Source: Nitrospina sp. (lineage in GTDB: Bacteria > Nitrospinota > Nitrospinia > Nitrospinales > JACRGP01). From it: a stretch of 61,642 bases of DNA. The notes beneath the pieces were generated by a model. It was not told the origin of the DNA, did no database searches, and was given only the letters and a program-made list of their open reading frames with translations. Of this stretch, positions 8,238-17,978 are shown piece after piece; the first letter of the stretch is position 1; every line of letters begins with the position of its first letter. The position numbers were made by a program, and so were the translations under genes. Location of the stretch: assembly GCA_024648695.1 (NCBI GenBank), contig JACAVV010000033.1:1-61642 (forward strand), written 5' to 3'.

Positions 8238-9885
8238 GGTTTGTCGTTTCTTTTTGGGTGAATAAACGGGGAGTGCTGTCTTGCAATAAGGTGTCACCGG
8301 CCTCTTTAGGATCGGTGGTATCGGGAAAATCAAGATTGTAATGCAGGCCGCGGCTTTCTTTTCTGTTCATGGCCCCTCGAATGATCAAGTCTGCGGTCAC
8401 TGCAATATTGCGCAGTTCCAGAGTGTCTTTGGTGATCAGAAACTTCCAATAATATTCACGGATCTCATCCAGCAGTAACACGATGCGCCGCTGTGCACGT
8501 TGCAGGCGTTTATTGGTACGTACAATGCCGACATAATTCCACATCAGGCGGCGGATCTCATCCCAGTTGTGCGACACCACTACGGACTCGTCACTGGTGA
8601 CGGCGCCTCCGCTGTCCCAGGGTGGTATTTGCCCCGCACGCTGACTCAGGACAGATCCATCGTCTTTTAGAGCCGCCGCCTTAGGCACGGCGCGATGCGA
8701 TAACACCAAGCCTTCCAATAGAGAATTGCTGGCCAGGCGATTGGCTCCGTGCAAACCCGAATGGCACACTTCGCCAGAAGCAAACAAGCGCTTGATATTG
8801 GTCTGACCATCCAGATCGACGGCCACCCCGCCGCACATGTAGTGGGCCGCAGGAACCACCGGTACCCACTGCTCGGCCAAGTCAAAGCCAAACTTTTTGC
8901 AGGTCTTGAAAATATTGGGGAAACGTTCGCGAATGCGGACCCCTTCCAAATGAGTGACGTCGAGATAGACACAATCGTCGCCGCTGGTTTTCATTTCGTG
9001 ATCAATCGCCTGGGCGACCACGTCACGTGGGGCGAGACACCCCATTTTGTGATACTTTTCCATAAAGGTATCACCGCTCTTCAAACGCAGAATTCCACCT
9101 TCACCACGAACCGTCTCCGAAATAAGAAAAGATTTGGCGTCGGGATGGTACAGGCAAGTGGGATGAAACTGAAAAAACTCCATATTGGAAATATTCGCCC
9201 CTGCCCTGTAGGCGATGCTGACACCGTCTCCAGTGGCGGTATCCGGATTTGAAGTGTACAAATACACCTTTCCGGCTCCGCCCGAAGCCAGCATTATTGA
9301 CTGCCCGATGAAGGTTTTGACGGTTCCCGATTTCTCATCCAGAACGTAAGCACCCAATGCTTCGTCGCGTGAACTTCCGGGAACAATGGAAGCGTCCAAT
9401 TGCGCCAGCGTGATGAGATCGACCACCATATGGTGTGTGAAAATTTCGATATTTTTTTGCGCCTTGACGGTATCGATCAAGGTACGCTCGATTTCGAGCC
9501 CGGTAAAATCGGTGGCATGCAGGATACGATGCTTGGAATGGCCCCCTTCGCGAGAGAGATGATAGCCGCTACCCTGTTCGCGATCAAAACGAGCTCCCAT
9601 CTGGATCAATTCCTCGACACGTGCCGGACCCTCGCGGCAAATGATACGAACCACGTCTTCTTTACATAATCCCTGACCGGTTTCCAGAGTGTCGGCAACA
9701 TGTAAATCACAGGAATCGTCTTCCGCCATCACCGAGGCGATGCCGCCTTGTGCGTATTTGGTGGCAGATTCGTCCAAAGCGGCTTTGGTGACAATGGCGA
9801 CCGATCCATACGGAGCCACTTTCAAAGCATAGGTCAACCCGGCCACCCCACTGCCGATGACTATGAAATCTTTACTGATGTCCAT
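8230..9885 (-). CDS. nadB: L-aspartate oxidase
   Basis: A cytoplasmic flavoenzyme that oxidises L-aspartate to iminoaspartate, the first step of de novo NAD synthesis. The N-terminal FAD-binding GSGVAGL (12-18), the TKYAQGGIASV motif, the active-site stretches SREGGHSKHRILHATDFTG and HPTCLYHP, and ASGEVCHSGLHGANRLASNS are all visible, as is the C-terminal helical domain (ELRNIAVTADLIIRGAMNRKESRG). At 551 aa it is slightly long, with small loop insertions. No SD precedes the ATG; a consensus promoter ends 7 nt upstream, so the message may be leaderless. nadA and nadC are not nearby; nadD lies 12 kb away. Confidence 0.95.
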   Translation of the reverse strand: MDISKDFIVIGSGVAGLTYALKVAPYGSVAIVTKAALDESATKYAQGGIASVMAEDDSCDLHVADTLETGQGLCKEDVVRIICREGPARVEELIQMGARFDREQGSGYHLSREGGHSKHRILHATDFTGLEIERTLIDTVKAQKNIEIFTHHMVVDLITLAQLDASIVPGSSRDEALGAYVLDEKSGTVKTFIGQSIMLASGGAGKVYLYTSNPDTATGDGVSIAYRAGANISNMEFFQFHPTCLYHPDAKSFLISETVRGEGGILRLKSGDTFMEKYHKMGCLAPRDVVAQAIDHEMKTSGDDCVYLDVTHLEGVRIRERFPNIFKTCKKFGFDLAEQWVPVVPAAHYMCGGVAVDLDGQTNIKRLFASGEVCHSGLHGANRLASNSLLEGLVLSHRAVPKAAALKDDGSVLSQRAGQIPPWDSGGAVTSDESVVVSHNWDEIRRLMWNYVGIVRTNKRLQRAQRRIVLLLDEIREYYWKFLITKDTLELRNIAVTADLIIRGAMNRKESRGLHYNLDFPDTTDPKEAGDTLLQDSTPRLFTQKETTNHE

Positions 9886-9892
9886 AACCCGT

Positions 9893-9921
9893 ATTATATG
9901 AGCTTAACCCTTATTTTTCAA
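9893..9921 (-). promoter_or_regulatory. Sigma-70 promoter of nadB-ftsK
   Basis: TTGAAA (9921-9916) and TATAAT (9898-9893) are separated by exactly 17 nt on the minus strand. The -35 box overlaps the stop codon of the upstream YfhO gene. The -10 box ends 7 nt before the nadB ATG, placing the expected transcription start at or next to the initiation codon. Confidence 0.65.
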
Positions 9922-12218
9922 TAAGATAATAAGCTGGCTTCGGGTTTAGAGGCTGGAGTTTGGGAAGTTTTCAACCTGTAACAAACGGCTCCCAACAGGG
10001 CTAAAGAAATAAATAAAATGACCAACCCGGTTTTGTATCCCTGTGGTTGATAGGTAAATATGACCGTGTGTTTGCCGGGACTGAGTTTGACTGCTCGAAA
10101 AAAGTGATTGGCCCGTAAAACCCGGGTAGGCTGTTCATCCACAGTAACGGTCCAGTCAGGGGAGTACGAATCGAGCAAGACCAAAAACCCGTCGCCTTGC
10201 TGTTGAGTGAGCAGGGTCAACTTATCGGTTTCGTACAACAGAAAATCGATGGAGGCGGAAAAGTTTTCCGTGGGAGTTATGGGTATAGATTCTTCCAACA
10301 AGACCGTTTTTAATGGATCGAAGTTTATATCATAATACGTATTAAGCAAATGCGGGCTTTTACCCAATTGAAACCCGGGAACCAAAAACGCGCGGGGAAG
10401 TGAGTCTTCCAACTGGACCACCTGTTGCGATGCCACCCAATTCAGCTCCTTTGGCAATATTTCGGGCCGGTCGTCGACCACCCAGTATTTGACGTTGCTT
10501 CGTTTAAGAATGCGCAATCGCTTTTCGGGAGAGGAGTGGCGAAAGATCTCGCGCCACAGGTTGGGTGCGGACAGTTCCAACCCCACTCCAGGGATACCAT
10601 TGGGATACTGGATTCCAAAACTCACTCCCCGAAAAGGAACCAGTTTTTTCTGTTTGATTTTTTGAAACGATAGTTTGTTGGGAATCGCTGGCGCCATCAT
10701 TTTTTCCAGATCCCCAAAAACCCTGCCGGAATAGGTTCGATAGATAGCGGGATTGGACTGAATCAGTTGTGCGGGTTCGGGAACATTTTCATAGAAGTCG
10801 CGTTCGATCATTGGAACGAGCATATGATGTCTCATCATCAAATCGACAAAAATCAATAAAACAATTCCTGTGGTTAAAAAATGCTTTTTCACATGAGCAT
10901 TGTTATAACTCCAAAACCCCAGGCCCAAAAGGGCAAACATCAATAAATTCACCAAAGCAAGTCGATCCGGAAAATTCCATGACAGCAGTAGGACTGCCAG
11001 GGCGGGAGCGATCAAGACTGTCCAGAATGGGATGCCTCTATTTTTATAAGGTTCCACGGGATTCAGCAAAGCCTCAAAAACATGGCCCGCCAAAAATACC
11101 TGAGCCCAGGCGGAGATAAAATAGAATTTTTCCGGAAATCGAAACATGTCCATTACAGGAAAAACTTTATACATCGAAAAATATATCGGGTTGTGCTTAC
11201 CCAGGGAAAAGACCAAACCGATCAAAAATGCGAAACTCCAAAACCGTACAGGTTTTAACCTCCAGAAAATTACTCCCATAAACAAGGAAGCTCCTGCAAA
11301 CCAGCCCATATGGAAACTCTGGATAAAATTGAACTTTTCCGAAGGAATGTTCTCCATGAAATTGGAATGATCCTTGGATAATAATACTTCTGACGCAGCT
11401 GATGGCTTCATAGACCAGTGTGTGTGGTGTTCATAGTCCAAGCCCTCAGTGCGTACAGATTGCTCGACCAGGCTATAAGTCGAAAACAACTGTGGAGCGC
11501 ACAGTCCCAATGTCAACAACACCATAAAAGCAAACCGGACGGTTCGTCCAAGCCACAAGGACCATCGACTCCGGATTGGTTCCAGGGAATTACAGAAAAA
11601 ATAAACCAGCAAAACTGTCATCACATTGACCTCGGGACTTCCAGCAAGGACTTGGCAAACCAGGCAAAGGATGCCCAACACCCAATCTCCCGGACGGTTT
11701 TTCAACCAGACGCGTTGAAAGAAAAGTAAAACCGACGGCAACCAGACGACCGTTAAGAAATAGGCATTGATTCCGGCGCAAGCGAGAAAAAAACCACTCA
11801 GGCCAGCAGTCAATGCCGAAACCAGACTGGCCGCTATGGAAAGTTTCCAATAGCGGGTCAAAGCATAGGTAGATAAAATCAAACCCCAAAAATGGCCGAC
11901 GTAAAACCAATTAAAGGCGGTCGTAAAATCATTAAGCAGGAAGATCACATTCGGCGGATATAAAACACCTGGAAACAGAGTCCCCATTAATGGCATACCA
12001 TGAAACAGGTGCGGACTCCAAAAAGGCAATGTATTTTGCTGAAGAGACTCGTGCAAGTAATGCTTGAGAGGGTAAACGAAGGCCGTAATGTCACGGGAAA
12101 AAAGGGTCGCATTTCCGAATATTAATGGAAAAAAAAACAGAAAAACCACACCCGTCAAGAGGGCAAGTGCCCACGCATCCTTTTTGGGGAGCCAGAAGAA
12201 TTTAACGTTGGAGACCAT
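9918..12218 (-). CDS. YfhO-family membrane glycosyltransferase, copy 2
   Basis: A polytopic GT-C-type membrane protein of the YfhO family with about a dozen membrane segments, an early acidic motif FSRDITAFVYPLKHY, the HGMPLMGTLFPGVLYP loop, and a C-terminal soluble beta-rich region carrying the family signature LLDSYSPDWTVTVDEQ. YfhO proteins are implicated in adding sugars to cell-surface polymers such as lipoteichoic acid, using lipid-linked donors. ATG at 12218 is chosen; a GTG at 12233 closer to AAGGAG is equally possible. It overlaps the 3' end of its paralogue by 17 nt, and the two are evidently a tandem duplication. Donor and acceptor are unknown. Confidence 0.8.
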   Translation of the reverse strand: MVSNVKFFWLPKKDAWALALLTGVVFLFFFPLIFGNATLFSRDITAFVYPLKHYLHESLQQNTLPFWSPHLFHGMPLMGTLFPGVLYPPNVIFLLNDFTTAFNWFYVGHFWGLILSTYALTRYWKLSIAASLVSALTAGLSGFFLACAGINAYFLTVVWLPSVLLFFQRVWLKNRPGDWVLGILCLVCQVLAGSPEVNVMTVLLVYFFCNSLEPIRSRWSLWLGRTVRFAFMVLLTLGLCAPQLFSTYSLVEQSVRTEGLDYEHHTHWSMKPSAASEVLLSKDHSNFMENIPSEKFNFIQSFHMGWFAGASLFMGVIFWRLKPVRFWSFAFLIGLVFSLGKHNPIYFSMYKVFPVMDMFRFPEKFYFISAWAQVFLAGHVFEALLNPVEPYKNRGIPFWTVLIAPALAVLLLSWNFPDRLALVNLLMFALLGLGFWSYNNAHVKKHFLTTGIVLLIFVDLMMRHHMLVPMIERDFYENVPEPAQLIQSNPAIYRTYSGRVFGDLEKMMAPAIPNKLSFQKIKQKKLVPFRGVSFGIQYPNGIPGVGLELSAPNLWREIFRHSSPEKRLRILKRSNVKYWVVDDRPEILPKELNWVASQQVVQLEDSLPRAFLVPGFQLGKSPHLLNTYYDINFDPLKTVLLEESIPITPTENFSASIDFLLYETDKLTLLTQQQGDGFLVLLDSYSPDWTVTVDEQPTRVLRANHFFRAVKLSPGKHTVIFTYQPQGYKTGLVILFISLALLGAVCYRLKTSQTPASKPEASLLSY

Positions 12219-14535
12219 TACGCATTGCCCCACCAGACTCCTTCAAACCAAAAAGATTTTTAAATCTTCCCATGCCAACCAGAAAAAAAGCCACACCTAA
12301 AGACACCCAGGTCCCTGTTCCCAAACCTTCCGGTTCGAAGGAAAATCTGATTTCATGACTCCCCGCATCCAGTTGAACGGCACGAAAAAAATGGTTGGCC
12401 CGCAAAATCTTTTCGGGCCGGCCATCGACGTTCACAGTCCATCCGGGATAAAAGGAATCCAGTAAAACCAAAAACCCGGAGGCATTTTGCTCTGTTTTCA
12501 ACCGGACTTCATTGGTACGGTACTTTATCTGCCGAACTCGGCCTTCAAAGTCATTGGAAGGAATATGAGAAATCGGTTCAGAGATCAGAACCTCCTTCAA
12601 AGGGTCGAAGGATTCATCATAATAAGTATTGAGCATTTTTCCCAATTCACCCTTCCTGGCCTTTGGAACCAGAAAAGCTCTGGGCAAGACTTTCTCAAGG
12701 TATTTCATATGAAGTGTATCGAAAAACTTTTCGCCCATTCCGGATTCAGTTTCTTCCCAGGTGACCCAATACTTCACATTACTTCTTTGAAGAATTCGTT
12801 TTCTTCTTTGGGAAGATGATTTTTTAAACACTTCATTCCACAGCCAGGAACTCTCCAACTCCAATGCGGCGCCGGTGAGGCCTCCCGCATAGGTGGCTCC
12901 GTATAAAGTTCCAAAATCGGGAAATAAACTTTCTTTTGCCGCAATCTGCTTTAGTACTATATTCGGACCTGGAGGAAAACGCAGGTTATTCACGGGACCC
13001 TCCAAATTTCCTGTATACACTCTGGCGAGGTCTCCGTCTTCCTGAATTTGTTTCGCCAATTTTGGCATATCATCATAATAACTCCTATCGATCAGGGGCA
13101 AAACCATATAATTTTGCAGGCCCAGATCGAAAAGGATCAATCCAATCAAAAGAGGTTTAAATAAATACGTTTCCAGTTTTCCTTTGAAAAACAGGAAGGA
13201 TAAAACGCATAAAACAAACAGTGTAGTAAAGGAGAACCACGGGTTTCTTAATGGTTTCCACCAACCGATGCAGAGGGCGGCGGCACTCAAAACAAGTGGG
13301 ATCAGGACCCAATCCCAAGGCACTTCTTTTTGGTCCCGCTTTAACCGAAGCAAAGCGTCCACTCCATAAGCCGTCAGGAACACCAGACTGAATGCGGATA
13401 TCAAAAAATACTTCTCTGGAATTCGAAAAAATTGAACCAGGGGAATCCAGGAATACACCAGGTAATACAATGGATTGTATTTCCCCAGGGACAAAAATAT
13501 TCCTGCCAGAGCCATCATCGCCCAGAATGCAAGCCCTGTATTTTTGCGGAACCTCCATAGCCCAAACACAATGGCCAAAGGGAACACTCCCATATAAATA
13601 CTGGGATTGAATTCAAACATTTCGCCTCCGGTTTGAGACAGGAAACGCGTGTAATCCCTGGGAACCAGCAAGGTCGCCATTTCTGCCGGCTTTAGAGACC
13701 ATTTCGTATGAGTCTCAAAATCCATTCCCCCGCTCCGCAGGGATTGCTGGAACATGTAATAAGTAGGGATCAATTGAAACGCAGTAGACCCAATAGCCAA
13801 AATGGCCATTGCGCCAAGAGCCAAAATTCTTCGGCGGAGATCCGCAAAGGTGGTCTCACTATTTCGGAAAAAAAGACAATGAAGCGCCAGCATGATATCT
13901 GTGGCCACGCATGCTTCGGGCAAACCTGCAAGAATTTGACAGGCTTGAAAGAAAACAGCCGCAAAAAAATAGCGGAATTTTTTTTCCACAAGGTACTTTT
14001 GAAAACAGAAAAAGATCGCCGGGAGCCATATCCCACCCAAAAACTGCGTGCTGTTCAGGGTCGCGGCAAGGAAATACCCGCTTAACAATGCCGTGATCGA
14101 TGCGGCAAATGCGGCCCCTCGCGAAAGTCCCCACAAACGAACAAGTAAAAAAACGAACAAGGTCAAAATGGCGAAGTGGATTATATAGAACCAATTGAAA
14201 GCGGTAGTGATGTTTTCGCTTAAAAAAATCAGGTTGACCGGATAAAACACGCCAGGATACAACGCGGCCATCAAAGGCGAGCCATGAAATGAAGATGGGT
14301 TCCAATAAGGGACGAAACCTTCATGGTAGGCATTGGCTATAAAAAATTTCACGGGATATATGAGGGCCGAGATATCCCGAAAAAAAATGGTATCGTTTCC
14401 AATCCAAACAGGGGACAAAAATACCAATAGAAGTCCCATCAAAGCCAGGGCGACTCCAGCATCTCCTTTTAAAAAGGATTGAAAAATGTTTAGGGGTCCC
14501 CGGTCCTTGCCGTTAGTCACTGTTGTCCAATCCAA
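12202..14535 (-). CDS. YfhO-family membrane glycosyltransferase, copy 1
   Basis: A paralogue of the next gene, colinear over its whole length: FFRDISALIYPVKF, the HGSPLMAALYPGVFYP loop, LRSGGMDFETHTKWSLKP, and the C-terminal LLDSFYPGWTVNVDGRP and RANHFFRAVQLDAGSH blocks. About 12 membrane helices precede a soluble C-terminal domain, 777 aa in total. The first available start is TTG at 14535, 9 nt after the stop of the GT2 gene; the SD is weak, so the start is uncertain by up to 30 codons. It likely transfers a sugar from a polyprenyl-phosphate donor on the periplasmic face, consistent with the donor-synthase-like gene upstream. Confidence 0.8.
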   Translation of the reverse strand: MDWTTVTNGKDRGPLNIFQSFLKGDAGVALALMGLLLVFLSPVWIGNDTIFFRDISALIYPVKFFIANAYHEGFVPYWNPSSFHGSPLMAALYPGVFYPVNLIFLSENITTAFNWFYIIHFAILTLFVFLLVRLWGLSRGAAFAASITALLSGYFLAATLNSTQFLGGIWLPAIFFCFQKYLVEKKFRYFFAAVFFQACQILAGLPEACVATDIMLALHCLFFRNSETTFADLRRRILALGAMAILAIGSTAFQLIPTYYMFQQSLRSGGMDFETHTKWSLKPAEMATLLVPRDYTRFLSQTGGEMFEFNPSIYMGVFPLAIVFGLWRFRKNTGLAFWAMMALAGIFLSLGKYNPLYYLVYSWIPLVQFFRIPEKYFLISAFSLVFLTAYGVDALLRLKRDQKEVPWDWVLIPLVLSAAALCIGWWKPLRNPWFSFTTLFVLCVLSFLFFKGKLETYLFKPLLIGLILFDLGLQNYMVLPLIDRSYYDDMPKLAKQIQEDGDLARVYTGNLEGPVNNLRFPPGPNIVLKQIAAKESLFPDFGTLYGATYAGGLTGAALELESSWLWNEVFKKSSSQRRKRILQRSNVKYWVTWEETESGMGEKFFDTLHMKYLEKVLPRAFLVPKARKGELGKMLNTYYDESFDPLKEVLISEPISHIPSNDFEGRVRQIKYRTNEVRLKTEQNASGFLVLLDSFYPGWTVNVDGRPEKILRANHFFRAVQLDAGSHEIRFSFEPEGLGTGTWVSLGVAFFLVGMGRFKNLFGLKESGGAMRNGLQR

Positions 14536-14544
14536 AACAGGCTA

Positions 14545-15495
14545 TCATCCCTTCAAATTCTTGTTGTATTCCATATCCAGCCACATGGCAAACAAAAGAA
14601 ACTGCAATCCTGATAAAATCAGCAGGGCCGCAAACAATGCACTGGTGGCGGCGACAGAACCGATCAGCAAGCGGTAAAGAAACATGTAAGCACCACTGAT
14701 AAAACCTGCGGGAAATGCGATCAGGCCAAATACATAGAAGAACACCATGGGATGAAAGTCACGAATGACATATTTGTCGACCAGACGCTCGAAGAACCTT
14801 TGTACCAGAAGGCGTGAAATATTAACAATCACACTGGGAAGGCGAATGCCAGAAACTTCACCAATATTGTAGACGGGCCTGATAGGAATATCGCGCACGG
14901 TGCGGTTATCCATATTGAGCTTGATCAGCAAATCATTAGGAACGCCGTACCGTGGATAGACTGATTCCAGATCAAGTCCTTCCAGAGCATCTTTCGAAAT
15001 AGCAGTATATCCACATTGGGAATCGGCCACGTGCCAATAGCCACTGGCTATTTTTGTCAGAAGAGAAAGAACAGAGTTTCCGATAAAACGGTAACGCGGA
15101 ATGGTTTTCCACGCCGTTCCATGAAACAGGCGGTTGCCTTTGGTGTAATCGACCCCTTCATCGGCAACCGGCCCAACGATATCCGGAAGTTCCGCCGGGT
15201 CCATTTGTGCATCACCCGCCATGACCACCGTAACGTCGAATCCATGTTCCCGGCTGACGGAATACCCGGTGCAAATGGCACCGCCAACGCCTTTATTGGA
15301 TTCATGCTCAATCAAGCTGATCTTGTCACTAGCCTTCATCAAGCCCCGAACGATTTCCACGGTCGAGTCTTTACTGCAATCATCCACAACAATCACTCGG
15401 TCTATCCAGTCCGGAAGTGTTTCCACGGTCCGTGCGATTAATTTTTGTTCGTTATAAGCAGGCACAACGACTGAAACGGTTTTGTTGTGATACAC
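14545..15495 (-). CDS. GT2 glycosyltransferase, dolichol-phosphate-mannose-synthase-like
   Basis: A family-2 glycosyltransferase that most likely makes a polyprenyl-phosphate-linked hexose in the inner leaflet. N-terminal VSVVVPAYNEQ (8-18), the VVDDCSKDST nucleotide-binding motif, the DAQMDP metal motif in place of DxD, and GNRLF are visible in a GT-A fold over about 1-215. Two C-terminal membrane hairpins follow (about 240-305), the DPM1/DPG-synthase arrangement. GTG start at 15495 with GAGG six nt upstream. It lies between genes for GT-C enzymes that use such donors, which supports the role. Confidence 0.85.
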   Translation of the reverse strand: MYHNKTVSVVVPAYNEQKLIARTVETLPDWIDRVIVVDDCSKDSTVEIVRGLMKASDKISLIEHESNKGVGGAICTGYSVSREHGFDVTVVMAGDAQMDPAELPDIVGPVADEGVDYTKGNRLFHGTAWKTIPRYRFIGNSVLSLLTKIASGYWHVADSQCGYTAISKDALEGLDLESVYPRYGVPNDLLIKLNMDNRTVRDIPIRPVYNIGEVSGIRLPSVIVNISRLLVQRFFERLVDKYVIRDFHPMVFFYVFGLIAFPAGFISGAYMFLYRLLIGSVAATSALFAALLILSGLQFLLFAMWLDMEYNKNLKG

Positions 15496-15545
15496 CTTTC
15501 ACCTCAAATTAGGAATCCGGTACCTGACTATCGATTGTGCCGAAA

Positions 15546-17804
15546 TCAGGATAACCCGGCAGTGATAGCTTTTTTAACTTTTCTGACACGTTGAATTTCC
15601 CAAAGATTTTGAACTTTCGAAGCCGCATCTGTCAACTCTTTCAATGCCTTTTCTTTTTCCTTAAGAAAATAATAGGTGATTGCCAATTCGATATAAGGCC
15701 GTACTTTTTCTGGATGAGATTGCCGCGCCCTTTGAAAATATAACAAGGCGTCGACAAACTTGTTGTCTACCCGATGAATCAAACCCTCTGCCAACCATGA
15801 CAAATAATGATCGGGCAGTTGTTGTTTTAGCGTTTCTAAATGGGGTCTGGCTTGATCTGTTTTTCCATCAAGGATCAAATTGTCAAACATTTTGAATTGC
15901 CATCGGGGCCCTTTGCGATTTAAAAATTCTCGCGTCAAATGCAACACTTCGCGCTCGGCGGAAAAATTCTTTGTTTCATGAAAATAGAATTCAAAGGAAT
16001 TGATGAAAAATTGCGGGAAATACAACCAAAACAAATCGGCGTCGTGCCCCCTCTGATTAATATCTTCCTGCAAAAATCGCTTAAACTCTTGAAACGATTT
16101 TGTTGAGCGCGCCGAATCGATTTCATCACTTGTATTGGAAAAAGCCAGTAAAACATTATTTATAGGCTGGAAATCAGAAGTCAAACCCGTCTCTCTAAGG
16201 AAAGAATGATTCTGTTCAATGACCACAGGCCGAAGGTCTGAATTGAGTTTAAACAACTCCTGATCGAACAGTGCGATTTCCTCGCGCGATTCAAACGGCA
16301 ACTTTCCAGATTGTGGCCATTTCAATGAAGGATAGCGTTTGGGTGTCAGCCATTCCAGGGAATTGTGATAAAGCAAATCCCATGCAGGAACGCCAACAAT
16401 GTCGTCCCTTAAACGAACCACATCCTTAAAATAAAAATATTGAAACCATGTGATACCACTCACGAACAAGGCATTATCCGGAACAGATAAAAAAACCTTT
16501 TGGCTCAAGGTTTCAGCCGCATAATGTTCTGACCGATTCACTTGTTTGTAGTTAGCCAGGATTTTTGATGGGATCAAAATTAAGATAAAAAGAACCAAAC
16601 CGGTTTTCATGAGCCGTTGATAATTGTCCGGGTTACGATTTCCCAATTTTGATTTTGCCAATAATCGCAACAGTACAAACAAAGCCTGCGAACTCAACAA
16701 GCACGCAACCAGATAGGAGGGAAAATAACTTTCCTGTTTCCAGTTTGTAAAAAAAGTGGCATTGACTCCAACAATGATAAAGAAAAACACAAACAGAGGT
16801 TTCGATTTACAAAAGCACAGGCATCCCCCAAGGATTAAACCTATCGAAACCAATAAAGACACTTGCTGGCTTAAATCTTTCATCAATCCACCAAACACTT
16901 TCCCAAACTTTATTCCCATTTGTCCCAGTTTGTTTAGAGCAAAACCAGCGTCAGGCTCACCTCTTGGCGGTTGGTTTTTATTGGTACGAAAGTTTGAAAA
17001 ATGGGTCTCCTTGTCTTTCTGGTCCGAAACCTGAAAGAAAAATCCTTGAAAAGTTTCCGGGTTTCCCCAGTCAAAAGAAGGTTCCGTTAGGGATCGAACA
17101 GGAAGATACAAAAAGACAGACAGGCCTAACAGGAAGAGCAAGACACAAGCTCCCAAATTTCTCCAGGTCCCGGCCCCCGATAATATTTTAATAGTTTTGG
17201 ATATTGAAGTTGACTCAGAACTCTCGCTTTGTTGCCCCTTGGCAGGATTTGCCTTTTCGGGCAGACTTTCTTTCCAGGCGAAGAATAAAACCAGAATCGC
17301 AGGCAAATAAAAAGCCACTGTGGCATGGTTGCCCGCGCTGAGCCCGTATATAAAAGCCGCTGAAAACAAATACCGAAAATCGTTATTCTTTTTCCAGTAA
17401 AATAAGAGTGTAAAAATCAGAATCGTAAGGAAGGAATGAAGTGTGTAGACCTCGGCCAAAATGGATTGCATCCAAAAAGGCTTGCTGAAAGCAAGGCAGA
17501 CAACGGGCACCATCCCCGCACCGAGGGGCATCCATCCAGAAGCTTCCTCCTCACCAAACAAAATTTCCGTTAAAACCTTGCAGGCCACCAAAAGACTGGC
17601 CAATGTGAGGCAAGAAAAAAAGGCAGAAAATAAATTCACCTTGAGAGCAATGGAACCGAAAGGTAAAAAGGCTGGCAGTTTTGCTATCAGATTATAAAAA
17701 GGAAATCCTGCGGGATGACTGATCCCCCATGCATAGGCGGTATTGATAAACTCGGGAGAATCTTGAAAATAGATAGTGGGGCAAACGGTTGCAAGATAAA
17801 GCAA
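15546..17804 (-). CDS. DUF2723 membrane protein with TPR tail; N-terminus out of frame
   Basis: A GT-C-like membrane protein: the DUF2723 hallmark IYFQDSPEFINTAYAWGISHPAGFPFYN lies near the N-terminus, about ten membrane helices follow, then a soluble region ending in TPR-like helices (about 650-735). DUF2723 proteins are thought to use lipid-linked sugars. The frame here opens at TTG 17804, but the family's first helix is incomplete. An ATG at 17851 encodes the missing start (MTLLTRLIFF) in another frame, and a run of nine T residues (17829-17821) separates the two; one extra T would join them. The gene may be slippage-dependent, phase-variable or mis-sequenced. Confidence 0.75.
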   Translation of the reverse strand: MLYLATVCPTIYFQDSPEFINTAYAWGISHPAGFPFYNLIAKLPAFLPFGSIALKVNLFSAFFSCLTLASLLVACKVLTEILFGEEEASGWMPLGAGMVPVVCLAFSKPFWMQSILAEVYTLHSFLTILIFTLLFYWKKNNDFRYLFSAAFIYGLSAGNHATVAFYLPAILVLFFAWKESLPEKANPAKGQQSESSESTSISKTIKILSGAGTWRNLGACVLLFLLGLSVFLYLPVRSLTEPSFDWGNPETFQGFFFQVSDQKDKETHFSNFRTNKNQPPRGEPDAGFALNKLGQMGIKFGKVFGGLMKDLSQQVSLLVSIGLILGGCLCFCKSKPLFVFFFIIVGVNATFFTNWKQESYFPSYLVACLLSSQALFVLLRLLAKSKLGNRNPDNYQRLMKTGLVLFILILIPSKILANYKQVNRSEHYAAETLSQKVFLSVPDNALFVSGITWFQYFYFKDVVRLRDDIVGVPAWDLLYHNSLEWLTPKRYPSLKWPQSGKLPFESREEIALFDQELFKLNSDLRPVVIEQNHSFLRETGLTSDFQPINNVLLAFSNTSDEIDSARSTKSFQEFKRFLQEDINQRGHDADLFWLYFPQFFINSFEFYFHETKNFSAEREVLHLTREFLNRKGPRWQFKMFDNLILDGKTDQARPHLETLKQQLPDHYLSWLAEGLIHRVDNKFVDALLYFQRARQSHPEKVRPYIELAITYYFLKEKEKALKELTDAASKVQNLWEIQRVRKVKKAITAGLS

Positions 17805-17820
17805 CCAGGGAACAACAATT

Positions 17821-17829
17821 AAAAAAAAA
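17821..17829 (-). repeat. T9 homopolymer at the frame break
   Basis: Nine consecutive T residues on the coding strand sit exactly where the ATG frame (17851) ends in TAA and the long DUF2723 frame continues. Ten T residues would give one uninterrupted frame. Confidence 0.85.
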
Positions 17830-17906
17830 TCAGGCGGGTTAGAAGGGTCATTGAATCACAATTAAAAGCAAAAAAGGCTGAAAATTCAGGTGGGAGAGGT
17901 TGCCCA

Positions 17907-17932
17907 TACCGCCCCGGAAAACCGGGGCGGTA
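17907..17932 (-). terminator. Strong hairpin downstream of pilin gene 1
   Basis: Perfect 11-bp GC-rich stem (17907-17917 with 17922-17932) and a four-base loop, 46 bp after the pilin stop codon. There is no immediate U-tract, so it may act as an mRNA 3' stabiliser or a weak terminator rather than a classical one. Confidence 0.6.
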
Positions 17933-17978
17933 CAGTGATTCCATGAAGTTAACCGTAAGGAGCAACCACTTAAACGGA

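Noticed and set aside
12487-14085. Several open plus-strand frames within the YfhO genes
   Set aside because: Antisense to intact membrane-protein genes; low-complexity composition and no conserved motif.
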